From contig CM055098.1 of NCBI GenBank assembly GCA_029204225.1, positions 24,431,367 through 24,495,366 on the forward strand: DNA of 64,000 nucleotides. The letters run 5' to 3'. The notes beneath the pieces are model-generated. The model was given only the letters and a program-made list of their open reading frames with translations. It did no database searches and was not told the origin of the DNA. Positions 11,085-23,704 of this stretch are shown here, piece after piece (the first letter of the stretch is position 1; every line of letters begins with the position of its first letter). The position numbers and the translations under genes were made by a program. The stretch comes from Diphasiastrum complanatum (Eukaryota; Streptophyta; Lycopodiopsida; Lycopodiales; Lycopodiaceae).

Positions 11085-13502
11085 AGACTAATTATTTTTT
11101 TCTTCTCAATGCTCTTAGTCCATGAACATAAACATGTAAACATTAATATAATACACATTAAATATAGCTAAGCCCCTCTCCTTTCAAAGATGAAGTATTA
11201 GTTAGATGACTAGTTAATCCTTAAAGACACCTTCTTGTTCATGAACTTACTCTAATGAGAGGTTAGGATTATTGCACATCAATGAAACCAAATTATATTT
11301 TATCAATAGTGATAAGAAGTTCCAGGGTTCTTATAACAAAATTAGCTTTATTCTCTGATATAACAAAAACAACTCTCCCACATTTTCCGCCAAGGGAAGA
11401 TTATCCTTCCTCATAATGTATAGCCCAAATCCTTATGAGAGTTGGGATCTTGATGTTGATTTGACTTTAACAAATTTCTCACAAAGTTATATTCAATATT
11501 GAAAGTTGTAAGCTCTCTCCCAACTTCTGTATAGTGACTCTTCTAAAAACCATTGGTGCTAACGAATGGTTTACACATTTGAGGGACATTATTTTACTCA
11601 TTGTTGTACTATAGGTACTAATGTTCGTGAGAATTGACATCATTTCTTAATTGTTATATTCCACTTTATATGCTTTAAAGTTTTCATTATATCTGATATG
11701 TTGGTAAAATGCAATTTTTTAATGTACATGGTTAATTCACTGACGTGCTCAATTACTATCATGGACAGAGTAAAGATTTAAATTCATGATTTTGTCCCTT
11801 GCCTTTTTGTTGTGACCATAAGGTCTATATTGGATTGATCATGAACTTCCTAAGTATAACCTCATCAATTTGTAGGCTTATATTGGTCGTCATTATAATT
11901 ACCATATTAGAATTGATATCGACCTTCACATTCATGCCCATTTGTACCAAAGTTCACATTTTCCAACATGATAAACACAAAATCTTTTGAAATGGAAAAT
12001 AACTTGAAGATTTGTTTTGAATTCTTTAGGATATTCTTAAAAACAATATATACTTTTAATATATCAAGATCTTTTTTTCAAAGACAGTTTTTTAGAAATT
12101 TCTTTTTCTTGTAAAATTGATAATTGTCCAATATATAATCAAAAAATAAAAAATTTTAAGTATACCATTCAAAAAACTTCTAACTACTTTTTAAAATATA
12201 CAAAAGCAGAATTTTGCAAATTTGGCAAAATGTTTTAAGTGGAAAATCTCTAGTTTTGAAAAACTAATATTTTTAGGCTTACAAAATCATGTGCAAAACA
12301 ATACAACATTTTCGATCCTTTCCAAAGCAAATTTTGATGTTTTCTCAAAAAAAAAAAAAGATTTCCATTGATATATGCCCCATCCTTTGCGCCAAAACCA
12401 GCACCTCTGAATATACAATGACATCCAAACCATAGATTTTCTTAAAGTATAGGCATGTAGATGAGGCTTGTTTTGAGGTACATAAAAAAAAGTTTATTTT
12501 GAAGTCCATATTTTTTATTATTCCAAGGTCTGTACTATTTGTTACTCCGAGGTCTATTTCGAGTGCCACAAATTTACAAAAAAAATAGGGCACAATAGCG
12601 CCATATACTAGCTCCATTTAGCCCTTAAATGGAACTCCATGATCCAACTCATGAGTCTTTTCACCACTTCTTGGTGAGCAAAAATGTTGTTGGTGCAGTT
12701 GATTAAAAGTAAAAAAAAATAGAGTTAGATTTTGGGCAATCAAGTTAAGTATGAAAGACTTAAAACAAGTTTTGAATATCAAAAGTGGTCCAAGTTCAAA
12801 AATATATTTATATTATCAATAATTTGTACACAAATATTGTCATATAAACTGAAATGATAAATGCATATGTATAAAAAATCTAAAATGTAAGTAGATCCAG
12901 TTGAGTCATTTTCGAACTTTTGGCCACCACCACCAAACTTTGCGTCTTGCTCTTGAATTGGAAATTGTAGTGCCTGCATACAACAAACATGAGACAATGA
13001 TGAGTTATGGAGAGAGAAATGTGATGAGAGTGGGAGATTGCATGATTGTAATAATGTTCAAATTTGTTCCAATGCCTTACCTCAGAACCATCCCAATCAA
13101 CTCTAACTCCTTGCCTCTTCAATAATTTGAGAGATTATGTATTGTTGTCATTCAATACAAATGGATAAAGAATGTCCTTGCTCTCCATCTCTCCTCTAAC
13201 TCTCATGCTTTCTTTGTGCTTGCTATTTGTTGGATTTGATGCTTATTGGGATTGATCATTCTTATGTTTTTTGTGAGAGAGAAAGGGAGAGAGAGAAGAG
13301 TGAGTTCCTATCATTGTGAATTAGGGTTGATAGATGTAGTGTTAATGCTTAGTGTTAATGGATCTTAGTGTTAATATGCACATGCTGGATTTTGGAATAT
13401 GCGCTCTCATGAGAACGAACCTCCACGTGACAACTAACTTCATCTCCTTGATGCTTGTGTGCTTGGATCTAGGGTTGAGGGTAGGATTTGAAATGAACAC
13501 AA
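11085..13502. other. intergenic, nothing recognised
   Basis: AT-rich sequence with poly-A/T runs. Open frames up to about 90 codons on both strands (for example 12,345-12,617 minus and 12,901-13,125 plus) show no domain, and splice-like context was not convincing. Confidence 0.5.
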
Positions 13503-13864
13503 CAGACATTATTAAAAAATTTACATGGTGTGTCATATTTGCACTTTACACATTGTATATGTGTAGTATTCTTACTATGCCATGAAAACTATAAGCTTGT
13601 TAAGTCATCATCCGCTACCCATAATCAGAAATGTATAGAATCAGTCCACAAATTACTTTAAAACTAACCCCTCTCACAACTCCATATATACAAGTTTATG
13701 ATCATCAAATGATACAACAATGATATCGACAAAGAACTGATAGTCTAGACATATTCAGTGGGTCAAGAACATCATCTATGAACATTCATTCCATTAAGTC
13801 ATCAACAAAATCCATAAAATAACCTATACATTATTTTGATCATTATTAGATTCAATACAATATA
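13503..13864 (+). repeat. direct duplication, copy 1
   Basis: About 362 bp aligning by eye with 14,285-14,647. Shared blocks include GTTAAGTCATCATCCGCTAC, AGAACATCATCTATGAACAT and TATACATTATTTTGATCA. Non-coding. Separated from copy 2 by about 420 bp of unrelated sequence. Confidence 0.85.
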
Positions 13865-14284
13865 GAACATTTGGCTTAAGAAATACACTGGAAATGATCT
13901 CGAGCCTAGGTCCTTCATACATTAAAAAATCATTGAGTCCCATATGTGAATTCCTTACATCTACATAGAATCATGTTGTAGAGAAGATAATTTTTAGTGG
14001 CTTGAATCAAGAAATCATTTCCAATTTGAATGGATGACATGATCTGATCAATCTTTGACTCTAGATTTTGTTATAGAGCTTGAAAGTCACTTGAATGGAT
14101 GCATTGAGAGAACTGTTGTGCCTAGAAGAAGGCTTAGAGTGTTGGAGCTAGGATTGGGAACTGGCTTAGTTGGTTTGCCTACTAGGTGCTATATGTACAA
14201 TAGCTAGCTGAAAATACTAATAAATATTCTTATGTAAAGGAAAAAATATTGCCAACTCATTTAACATATTAAAGAAAACACTAC

Positions 14285-14647
14285 CAGACATATTTATAAA
14301 AAACCTACAAGGTGTGTTAGATTCGCATTATACATGTATATGTGTAGTATTCTTACTATGCCATACAAACTATAAGATTGTTAAGTCATCATCCGCTACC
14401 CATAATCAGACATATAGAATCAGTCCACAAATTACTTTAAAATTGATCCCACTCATAACTCTGTTATACAAGTTTACGATCTTCATCAAATGATACAACA
14501 ATGATATCAGCAAAGAACTGATAGCGATAAACACATTCAGTGTGTCAAGAACATCATCTATGAACATTCATTCACATTAAGTCATCAACTAAATCCATAA
14601 AATAATCTATACATTATTTTGATCAATGTTAGATTTAATACAATACA
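14285..14647 (+). repeat. direct duplication, copy 2
   Basis: Second copy, with scattered substitutions and small indels relative to 13,503-13,864. A miniature LTR pair (TRIM) was considered. No primer-binding site follows copy 1, so a segmental duplication is as likely. Confidence 0.85.
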
Positions 14648-15872
14648 TATTGAGCATAATTCTCAAAAAAAAAAAATTGAATCACTTGTCTGACTAGATA
14701 TGTCATTAATTCTCAATAATTTAGCTAACTTCCCATTAGAGTGTCTAAAATATTAGGCTTAGACAATCAATCTTTTTTTTTTCAACTAATTTGTTTAATA
14801 CTATGAGATCGGAGCACATCCAAAATCATAAACGGCACAACAAAAGAGAATTCTGAAATTTGAAAGTGTCTCCCAACTTGGTTAGTGTGGAGAGAAAAAC
14901 GAGTGTTCATAATCAAAACTGACCTTTAAGTTACAGTAATGCCCCTTAATTGTCTATCAATGGGCAAAACCAATTATACTAAAGTCTTATTTATTGTACC
15001 TTACATAACTTAAATTACTAGTACTACTATTTTGGCTTTGACTTTGGTCAGACAACCTTAGAATTTTAAGTCTTGCCTTTAATTTTAAGTCCTACCTTAA
15101 ACTCATAATCATATTTCTAAATTTAAGTCCTATCTTAATGTTAAGGGGTAGATACAAAATAAACATCAACTCTAACAGAAAGGTATGGAAAGTTCTTGTT
15201 GATTGACAAAAAAATTGAATTATTAATTTAACAATATTGAAATATGGTGAAAAACTTTTGGTAGCAGTAGGTAAGCTTAAGCTACATAAGCTTGCAACTA
15301 ATAGTTTGGTCCTGTTTCTTTTTGCTTAGTTTGTTTCAACAGGAGACCCACTGTTTTAACTTTCCCTTGATCCTGCTCCTCTAAAGACATCTTAGAAAGC
15401 TTTGAAATATTTGTTCATTTAAAATAACTTTAGATTGTAAGGATATTCTAAGTTATGGGCACTCAATTGAGTACAGTACCTATTACTACTGAGCTGCATA
15501 TGATCATTTTCAAGTTTTCACATGGGTTAGTTTTTACCAAAATGTCGATTTCGATATGAAGTTGATTAAATGTTCAGGTCTTCTTAGTAAATCACCTACC
15601 GAAAGTGAAACTTCTGCGTGAATGGTAGATGCTTGGATTTTGCTTCTCAGTCTAGGTAAACCCATTAGAAAATTAGAGATGCATGTGACAATTTTCAAAC
15701 ATTCAGGATGTACAAAACACGCATTTGTTTCACTAAACCATGATCGTGCAACCCTTTTCAACCATTTAGCTCAGAATAAGTAGCAACAAAGTATTTAGCT
15801 ATATCGTTTTCAGACTCGGGCCTCATCAAAAGGTGCTGGTTCTTCCGCGTCAAACCTAAAGGTTGTTCTCTT
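14648..15872. other. intergenic or 3' region, nothing firm
   Basis: Near 15,066-15,130 there are short imperfect repeats of TTTAAGTCCTA. A 75-codon minus-strand frame at 15,534-15,761 lies just past the stop of the next gene. It may be 3'UTR or an unrecognised further exon. Confidence 0.4.
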
Positions 15873-17497
15873 CTAGGTGGGTGCTGCATGAAGAAAATGA
15901 ACACTAAACGGTCTCATCAATCCTTTCTTTTGCTGCAGAACGGCCTCAATTCTTGCAATCGCTCTCTTCTTGACCTAAGACGTAGAACATAATTTTGTTA
16001 ATGTTTGCCTGTTGCATAGAGAACAATTCTTGACATTGATTGAGCATGGAGCCAAGTGTGAGACATCCTAGAAAAGACATGATGCCGACACGTAAGGCAT
16101 TAATAGTAGACAATGATGGCATAAATAAGGAAGAAAGAGCAATACATAATGAAAAATAGGGCTCATTTGTAGACTTAGGAACTTAATATAAGGCAAAATG
16201 TTGTACTCACGGCTGGGAATATAGCCCAGTGAACTATGTAGAAGGCAAATGAGCTTCACATGTTGTAAAAAACTTGATGAACTGACATGAAAGTAGCCTG
16301 AAATATGCAAGCGACCACATGGTTTTGGAAAAACTTCAAATTATTCAATCATTGATCAAAATCGACTAGACTGCAACCTGTGAAAGGTAATTCAACAATA
16401 ACTCAGAATATTGTTGAAGGAAATACACGCAATTTCCACAGTGATATATATGCTTAGGATACAAGGCACGTGACCAGTATGCTGCAAACCTACAAATCTT
16501 TTTTTGAAATACAAAAAAGAAGTGTAAAAAACAAGCAGCTGTGCGTAGAAATACAATCAACCTAAAAGATGAGCGAAATTTTGCAATAGCATGCGAAACA
16601 GATGATCTAGCAAAACCTTAATGACAATCTTTGCGCTTCCTACTTTTGGATATCCAAGCTGCAATCTGAAAGAGTAGTTTTCTCATTCTCGTGCTACAGG
16701 AAGCCTGATTATGGATTGAGGATTAGTTCAAGCATTTTGCCTCCTTACCTTGCGGCAATCCAATAAATTTGCAGCAGAAGAATCTTATCAAAACCTGAAA
16801 AATTTACTCCAACAGATGAGAAAGATGAAGATTCAATGAGATCGTCATCGATAAATTCTGGTTATATAAAATGCACCATAAAATTTCTCATGTCCATACT
16901 GTTGGAATCTGAATAATGTAATCAGAACATGAAAAACATTTTAGACATATGAATAACTCGAAGATTCAGTAAAACTCAAAATGATGAATTGCAAGAAAGG
17001 TACTGGAAACAAGGATTGTTGTAGTGAAACAAGTTGTTTAGCTGGTTTCCCTTGCTCTCGTGGGTGATACAGGGATTGGGATTTTTTTTTTTGGGTAGTT
17101 TTCAATGAGCTGGGAGGTAGGGGATATTACCCTCTTCCTTCACCTCTTACGGGTACATGGCCAGAGTCTAGTGAGTCACAGTGCAATATTGAGCTTACGG
17201 GCTTCATTATGAAGTCTGAGACTAACATACAAGTGGAAACATAAAAATTCGTCCAAAGATTGTGAGATGTTCTGCAACCTATTTCAACTTGGAAACGTCT
17301 GGTTAAATCTCAAAAGGGCCTGCAGAACTGTTAGTATTGTATCCTCCTATGACTGGTATACTAGCTTGAAGTGGGCACTTAATGGCCCAAGATTTTTCTA
17401 TAAAACTTGATGAAAGACGAGTTGGACGAGATGGTCCTTGTCCTAGAGGGAAGAACCTAATCAGAGAAGAAAGCGACAAGTTGGCTATGGCTAGCAT
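15873..17497 (-). CDS. small multi-exon gene, unknown, possibly organelle-targeted
   Basis: Spliced model on the minus strand with phase-compatible exons: 17,497-17,362, 16,794-16,749, 16,665-16,617 and 15,974-15,873, giving about 110 residues and ending in TAG. Exon 2 is flanked by TTTTTCAG and GTAAGG, exon 3 by CTCTTTCAG and GTTTTG. The exon 1 donor is either GTATAC (17,361) or GTTCTG (17,328); both keep phase. The N-terminus MLAIANLSLSSLIRFF, followed by Ser/Arg/Pro-rich sequence without acids, resembles a plastid or mitochondrial transit peptide. The mature part includes QIYWIAARLQLGYPKVGSAK and a basic KKRAIARIEAVLQQKKG end. I do not recognise the family. A weak likeness to the IARI motif of bacterial-type ribosomal protein L29 is not enough to name it. 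Confidence 0.45.
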
Positions 17498-18810
17498 TGC
17501 CAAGCTCTAAGCCCATATGCTGCTTCTCACTTCCCTTACTCTTCCTAGATCCAGTGTTTCCACACACCCACCATCGTCACCATTATTGAGCCTCTGTTCG
17601 ATCTTTTCCATCTGAGCGTGGCTGTGGGCATCTGGTGGCATCTAGGTTTTCCTTTCCATCGCTATCTTGTGGCTGTCGGTGCAGGCTGGTTTGATACCGC
17701 AATGGCTTTTGCACGTATTCACAATCTATTTATCCCCAAAGTTTATGAGAGATAAGGTGACTTGAGAGAGAAATGATGTATAATGTGATGCTATTGGGCC
17801 CAATTCTCTTTTAGAATCCGGTTTAGGGTCTATGTTGTCCATCTTGACTTTTATTTTTGTTTATTTTCGTTCTTGCCTCTGTTCTTTTTTTTTTGTTAAT
17901 AGTGTGGTTTATTGTTGAGCTTATGACTAGAGCAGAATAATAGTTTGTCTAGCAACACTGCAACAATGCAGCCATTTTTCATAGATTGGAATCTAGCTCA
18001 ACAATAGAGCTTTGAGCTCACACATAAATCTGATATGAATTTGGGCTCAGATATGGCTTCTCTGGTAGTAATGGATTGCAAAGACGGCTTCTCTAGCAGT
18101 GACGGAACCCCTAGTCATTTATTAGCATATGGCTCAGCAGTAGAGCTTCAACCTCACACATAATTTTTAGAAGGGTTTTCCTCAACCTTCTCCCTTGTGC
18201 TCCAAAGAGTAATGTCTCTCAAAGGTTACTTCGAGCTGCACGGTATAGAGGTATAATCATTCTCTAGACACTTACACAACACTTGATTTCCTTTAGCAAA
18301 AGGGGAGGAATAAAAACAAGCAAAAAAACAAAACCCTATTCTTTCCTACTTCAAACAAGTTGCAAAAAGTTTCAAAAAGATCCATATTTTGATGTACGAT
18401 ATATCCATTTGAAGTACAATGTCAAGTGATAGAAGCACAACATATAGCCTTTAATATGAAGACAAAGTTCTATCCTAGGTAACCAATGGTGGTCACCTAA
18501 TATATCACAACGAACTAGTTTAGAGCACATTCAAATTTGTGCACGTCTTGCTATGTCTGAATGTACTCAAGTATTAAAGACATTGTGTTGGAGAGAAACA
18601 AAAGATCTAGAATTACTCCAATATTGACTACATGCCATTTTGGATTTTATGTCGGAACAAAACATTCTTTCTAACACAACTATTATCTTAGTTTCTTTTG
18701 TTGCATTAATTGCAATCTAAGAAATCTTCAATTAATTAATGGCATTTGGGTCTTTGCTTGCTCTCCAACTCCATTAAACCATGAAGATAGATTCCCAACG
18801 ACTAGGGTCA
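17498..18810. other. intergenic, nothing recognised
   Basis: Includes the presumed promoter of the minus-strand gene at 15,873-17,497, but no convincing TATA box was found. The remainder is AT-rich without long frames. Confidence 0.45.
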
Positions 18811-20262
18811 TTATGATTGCGTCTCCATTTTTTTCTCCCAACAATCCCCTTCGATGTCCATATGTGGTCTAAACTCTGGTCTAGTCCTTGCATTTCGCAT
18901 ACCACAATAATGAGGTTCTAGGAGGTCAACACGATCATTTTGAAATGTTTGAGTTTCTTTAATAAGTGAATCTTTCCACCTTGTTGAAGACCAAAACTCC
19001 TTTTGCAATCCCCCCTCTGGTGTAGATGGTTCCTTGAGTCTCTTTATGATGGTGTCCCAATATTCTATAATTGGACTTATGTTATTGAAAAAGGTAGACT
19101 CATGTCTACAAGTGTCCTTAAATTTGATCCAAAATGCCTTGTATCTTTTCAACCTTTCAATCACAAGCTCGACATCCTTAATGTGTGACATCCGAGGAAA
19201 AGCATGTGGTTGTCCTGCTAGAAGCTTTGGTGAGCCATCTTGATTTCTTTTCCACATCTCTATCCTAGTCTCAGGTAGCCATTCTCGTCCATGGGTGCAT
19301 TTTATAATGCATTAATGGAAATTCTTTAACAATTCCAAATTTGAATTGATGTGGTTTACTGCTCCCCACCAACTCTTCACTACCATCAGGCATGTAACCT
19401 TCCACAAATGATTTGAAGCCAGGAACTTCGTCGATCACATAGGATGGTGGCGAAGTAGCTTGCATGGATGCGTTGTCTCGTTCAAGTCCATTGCATTTGC
19501 TCCTGCCAATTTTTTGGCATATGAAAGGGACCTTTGAGATAACAATGCATCAACTATGTCATTGTTTTGCAATTGTGTAGCATATGGATCCGCATGCATT
19601 GTCCTATTAAAAGCCTCCAAGTCTTGCAAACATTTTGCCAAAGATCCAATGGTGAAATTTGGATCCGATTTCCACAATCCCAATCCAAAGTGGCCAAATG
19701 CCTTTGGACCATGTCCATGCATAAGCATACCCGTAAGTGATAAAGGCACGGAAAATGCTCATGCTATAGCTTTTGGTTCAAGAAGCAATCGAGGAATGCT
19801 TGTTTTCTTTTGGTCCATTTTGTCGTGAATTATGCAAAGGCATTTATTCAGTTTCAAGCATGACAACAACCTATTACTGTAATATACACTACGACAAGCA
19901 CGTTGCATTTTCATGTGCTTTTCTTTCTCTTCAAGGTATTTAAGTCTTTCAGACACCACCTTTGTAGATTGCAATTTCTCTTTTATGGATGTGCACACAT
20001 CACATCTTGAGAAACCATTGTTTGTTTCTATTTGAACCTCCTTGAAATCATTATTCCACAATCTACTCATCTTAGCTTGTGAGATGCCTTTGACATTCAC
20101 CATTGACTTCCTTTTGAGTGTCCTTTACCTTATACACATTGGGAAGAACATATTGTGTCTCACACTCCCATATTAGTTGTTCGACACTTGTGTGGCATTC
20201 TATCTGCCATTGTTTTTATGAACTGCCAAATTGCTTCCTTGGCGTATGATTAAGTGAACTTG
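18811..20262 (-). pseudogene. relic of DDE-transposase-like gene
   Basis: Minus-strand fragments follow one another in protein order but in changing frames. First is an N-terminal piece (IWECETQYVLPNVYKVKD, about 20,160-20,110), then a Cys pair RCDVCTSIKEKL with a helical basic segment, YYSNRLLS and CIIHDKMDQKKTSIP (20,103-19,759). Next come LTGMLMHGHGPKAFGHFGL and FTIGSLAKCLQDLE (19,749-19,435). Last is a C-terminal part with KPHQFKFGIVKEF, WLPETRIEMWK and a helical tail (19,465-18,811). This pattern resembles large uncharacterised transposase-like proteins found across eukaryotes, which carry I-x-D-x-MDQ-KT, HGHG and a later D-N...GHTHEDID segment. That last segment is missing here, so an internal deletion near 19,600 is likely. 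The family assignment is from memory of motif style. Confidence 0.55.
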
Positions 20263-21334
20263 AGCACTTAGGATATTGTGGCATACCCTTTTAGCTATAT
20301 ATACCAACACATCCCTTAAACTACTGCATGAATCAAAATGGACCTCCATGGCTTACCATGAACATATGTTAGTCTACAAAGACTAGGACCTATAGCTTTG
20401 ATATTTGATGATTGTAGATATGAGACGATGCTACTTGTAAGATTAGTTCAATAATAGGACACTCGAATGTATTTGAGAATGATATATCTCAAGGACCCCT
20501 TAAATCCGTGATCTTACTTTTATGCTTATGAATATAAGATGAAAGCCTAAATCATCTTTACGAACATACCCTATAATCTCAAAGACGGAGATGTTGTATT
20601 GAACCCAAGAACCGAAACCCGTTATCGCTCGACATAAGAGAGTACAAGGCATAACTCAACTTTCAGTATGGATGTACCTACGATGAGACTACAACCTTAC
20701 TGAAACATCTTTCGAGAAAGCCTAAGTGACAATATAAATGCGAAACTTAGCTAATGTAATTCCATGGAGATCTTCTTGTTTCTAGCTTCATGTCCTTAAT
20801 ATGCTATCTTGAATGATTTGTATCTTTTCTTGCTACTAGCTTTACTTTCATTGTAATTACTATCAGCTTGAATTTGGCACATGACATTTCTCTGGTGCTA
20901 GAAATCTCTTAGTTGGAATTTCTCGTATAAGGTCTTATCAAATTTTAGGACTACTCAAGTTGATTGTGATTAAAACTACGACACCTAGAATTTGATGCAA
21001 TGATCTAATTACACCCTTAGAACCTCTCACAATGTTCACTTTTAATGCTACACTTAGCATTTTCTTTTCAATGTCCTTGAGCTTGTTAACTTTTGGAGTA
21101 GATGTTGAGATCATAGCTTGGAATGGCTTGATCATTGGTTAAACTTATGATTTTATTCAAGTTTTGTGCACTTTGAAAAATCTGTATTGCCAGATATATT
21201 CAAAATCACTAGTAAGATTTGGGTGCATAAAATTGAGTAACTACTTTTCTTTGGTATTGTTGTCTTGAAAAGTGCCTTATGCAATCACTTTTGAATTTTT
21301 TTTTGTTTCTTTTGGTAATTTTAACATTACCAAG
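20263..21334. other. intergenic, nothing recognised
   Basis: Short frames only (65 codons at 20,938-21,135 minus). No repeat or RNA gene seen. Confidence 0.45.
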
Positions 21335-21600
21335 ATGCTATCATATCCTATAGGCATATTATGTATATGATTTTTGTGGTAGGATATGTGTGAAATTAGG
21401 TTTTCCAAATGCAAGTCTAGTGTAGGTAGTTCCTAGACTTCTCCAAGAATAGTTTTGTTGAGCCTGATTGAGAAAATTCTCCAAAAAATGTTTGGATATT
21501 GCGAAAACTCAAGTCTTGAGCTTAAGTATAATTATGTTAAATGTCTAACATTTTGCATTTTCACACATGTGAATGCAAGAAGTCCTAATTTCTCATATCA
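21335..21600 (+). repeat. dispersed repeat family C, copy 2
   Basis: Inverted relative to 6,480-6,765, with the same succession of blocks. Contains the near-palindrome TTTTCACACATGTGAATG, like the end region of the Copia LTR at 40,415-40,730, so an LTR origin is plausible. Confidence 0.65.
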
Positions 21601-23704
21601 ACAATGAAAATTGATATTTAAAAAAAAAAATTTAATTGTGAGATTATGGACCACTACATGCTTATTCGAATTGTTAAAATTAATATTATCTCTTGACAAA
21701 AAAATCCATGTTGTTAAAAGTTTTAATGACTTGCATCAAATTGCACCCAAGGTTTAGCATAGCTAATTCATGTTAGATTTTGCGGGGCTAAGTGATGAGA
21801 TGGCATGGGAACCATACAGCTTGATCTTATATTCATAAATCCCTAATGTGACTAGTTGAGATCATATCTTGAAGTGGCTTGAACCTTTGTGCACTTTTGA
21901 ATATTTATAATAGTTGGAGAAAGAAGAAAAGCTAATGAACTTGTACAACTAAGTTCTAGAATTGTGATACTAGTGATAACTAGACCCTGAATAGAGAGTT
22001 CTCACATGAAAGCCCAATTCTAAGAAAAGACTGCACTCTAGGGTTATCCCAGTTAGGTGACACAAGTTTAGGATACACCTTTGGTAAATCTTTTTCTAGA
22101 AAAAGCTTATTCCATAGAACTAGCCTTGATCATTAAAACTAAAAAAAACCCTACAAGAACTTTCAAGTCCTACCAATATCATAAAGTAGGATGTTGGCTC
22201 CATTCACACATGAAATAGATGGTGGATCAAACCAGCCCAATCAAACCTAAATTGACCATATCTAGGCTCCCAATTCTAACAAAAACTCATGATATAAGAG
22301 AGATATCAATCCAATGACATGTAGCTACTTCTCATAGATCAAGATATGCCCTAGAGAGGCCTTTGGAGATACTTATGCCCTCCAAGCTTGTACCACAATA
22401 GAATTGAGCTATCACACCTCATTGGGACACATCAACAACCTAATTGACATCTTCCACTGAGTAATGGGTCACTGCTAATTCTGTGTATCCATTGTAGCCT
22501 TTATGCCTCAATCATTATTTATGATTTGATATACCATGAGGACCCCAACCATCCCCAAGTGTAACTAATGAATCACAAGTTGAGATAAGCGTTCTAGCCT
22601 CATTACAAGACACAGATTTGAGGCTAGTCAAATCATGGGCATGAGGTATTTCACCCTTCAGACAAGTTATGTGCTCAAAATTTGAAGCTAGCTAAGTTGT
22701 TCCTAAGGATGTGCCCATGTTCCCAAGAGTTTTCATAATAATAATGACCTTCCCACTGAACCAAATACCCAATTATTTTATGATTCCACACTCAATAGGT
22801 TCTAGAATCTAGTATCTTTTTTGCATTTGAAAAAGAAACCACCTAACAATTCTATCTTTGATGGCATCTACATCCACACCAACAACAAGCAAAAGCAACA
22901 CCAACAACACATGGTAGATAGATAGTGGGGCAATTTCCCACATGACATTTCAAATGTAATCATTCTCAACTCTACTCTCTTTCAACGACTCTAATATTAA
23001 CACCATTCAATTTAATTCTATATTGTCCAATAATGCTTGTGAGTGATCTTTGGTATATGACACATTTCCATGTTGAAATGTTGCTGTAATGTATGTGAGT
23101 AAGCTTATGCACATGACAAGTGGCCTTATTAAAATTGATTAAAGAGGCTATTGCACCCTCTTATATGGTGCAATGAGTCTCAAACCTTCATTTGGAGCAG
23201 ATAAACTAACTATTTAAACATAATTCAAGTGTTTGATCTAGTGTGATTCACTGAAAGAGTTATAATAACATTTATGTAGAAGATACCGAGATCAGTCCGT
23301 AGATATACTAATTGACAGGCAGGTACATCACCATTGCATTACTATTATACTACAAATCATAGAAGTTAGAAGTTGGTAGACCCTGTCGGCTGATAGCTGG
23401 TTGGAATCTATCAATTAGGGAATAAGCGCTAGTAGAAAGAGGAAACATTGGCGCCGCTGGTCTTGATAATCTTCTTCCATCTTGTTTAAGAATTCGTTTC
23501 AACCAGTTATTTTTCAATTCTTGAAGCTTCTGTTTGCATGCATGCATTTTGCATTCATTTTTTCTTGCACCAGCATGCATTGCATCTGGAAACATCATTT
23601 CATCCACACTCTATCACAAACAGTTCAATAAACCCACCACTCCACCGCTCTTGCAATTTTTCAGGGGAGGAAGAACTGTTGCTTGAACCGTCACTTTAAA
23701 AAAT
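21601..23704. other. intergenic, nothing recognised
   Basis: Mixed AT-rich sequence. Near 22,220-22,270 weak similarity to 53,640-53,690 (AACC.GCCCAA.CAAACCT) suggests another worn LTR. A minus-strand frame at 23,350-23,607 has no recognised domain. Confidence 0.4.

Noticed and set aside
13503-14647. TRIM retrotransposon
   Set aside because: No primer-binding site or polypurine tract found between the repeats; kept only as a direct duplication.
17013-17028. TTGTTGTAGTG as a possible matching CACTA end
   Set aside because: Isolated, lacks nearby TCCGACA words, and its next bases do not extend the 16-bp terminal repeat.
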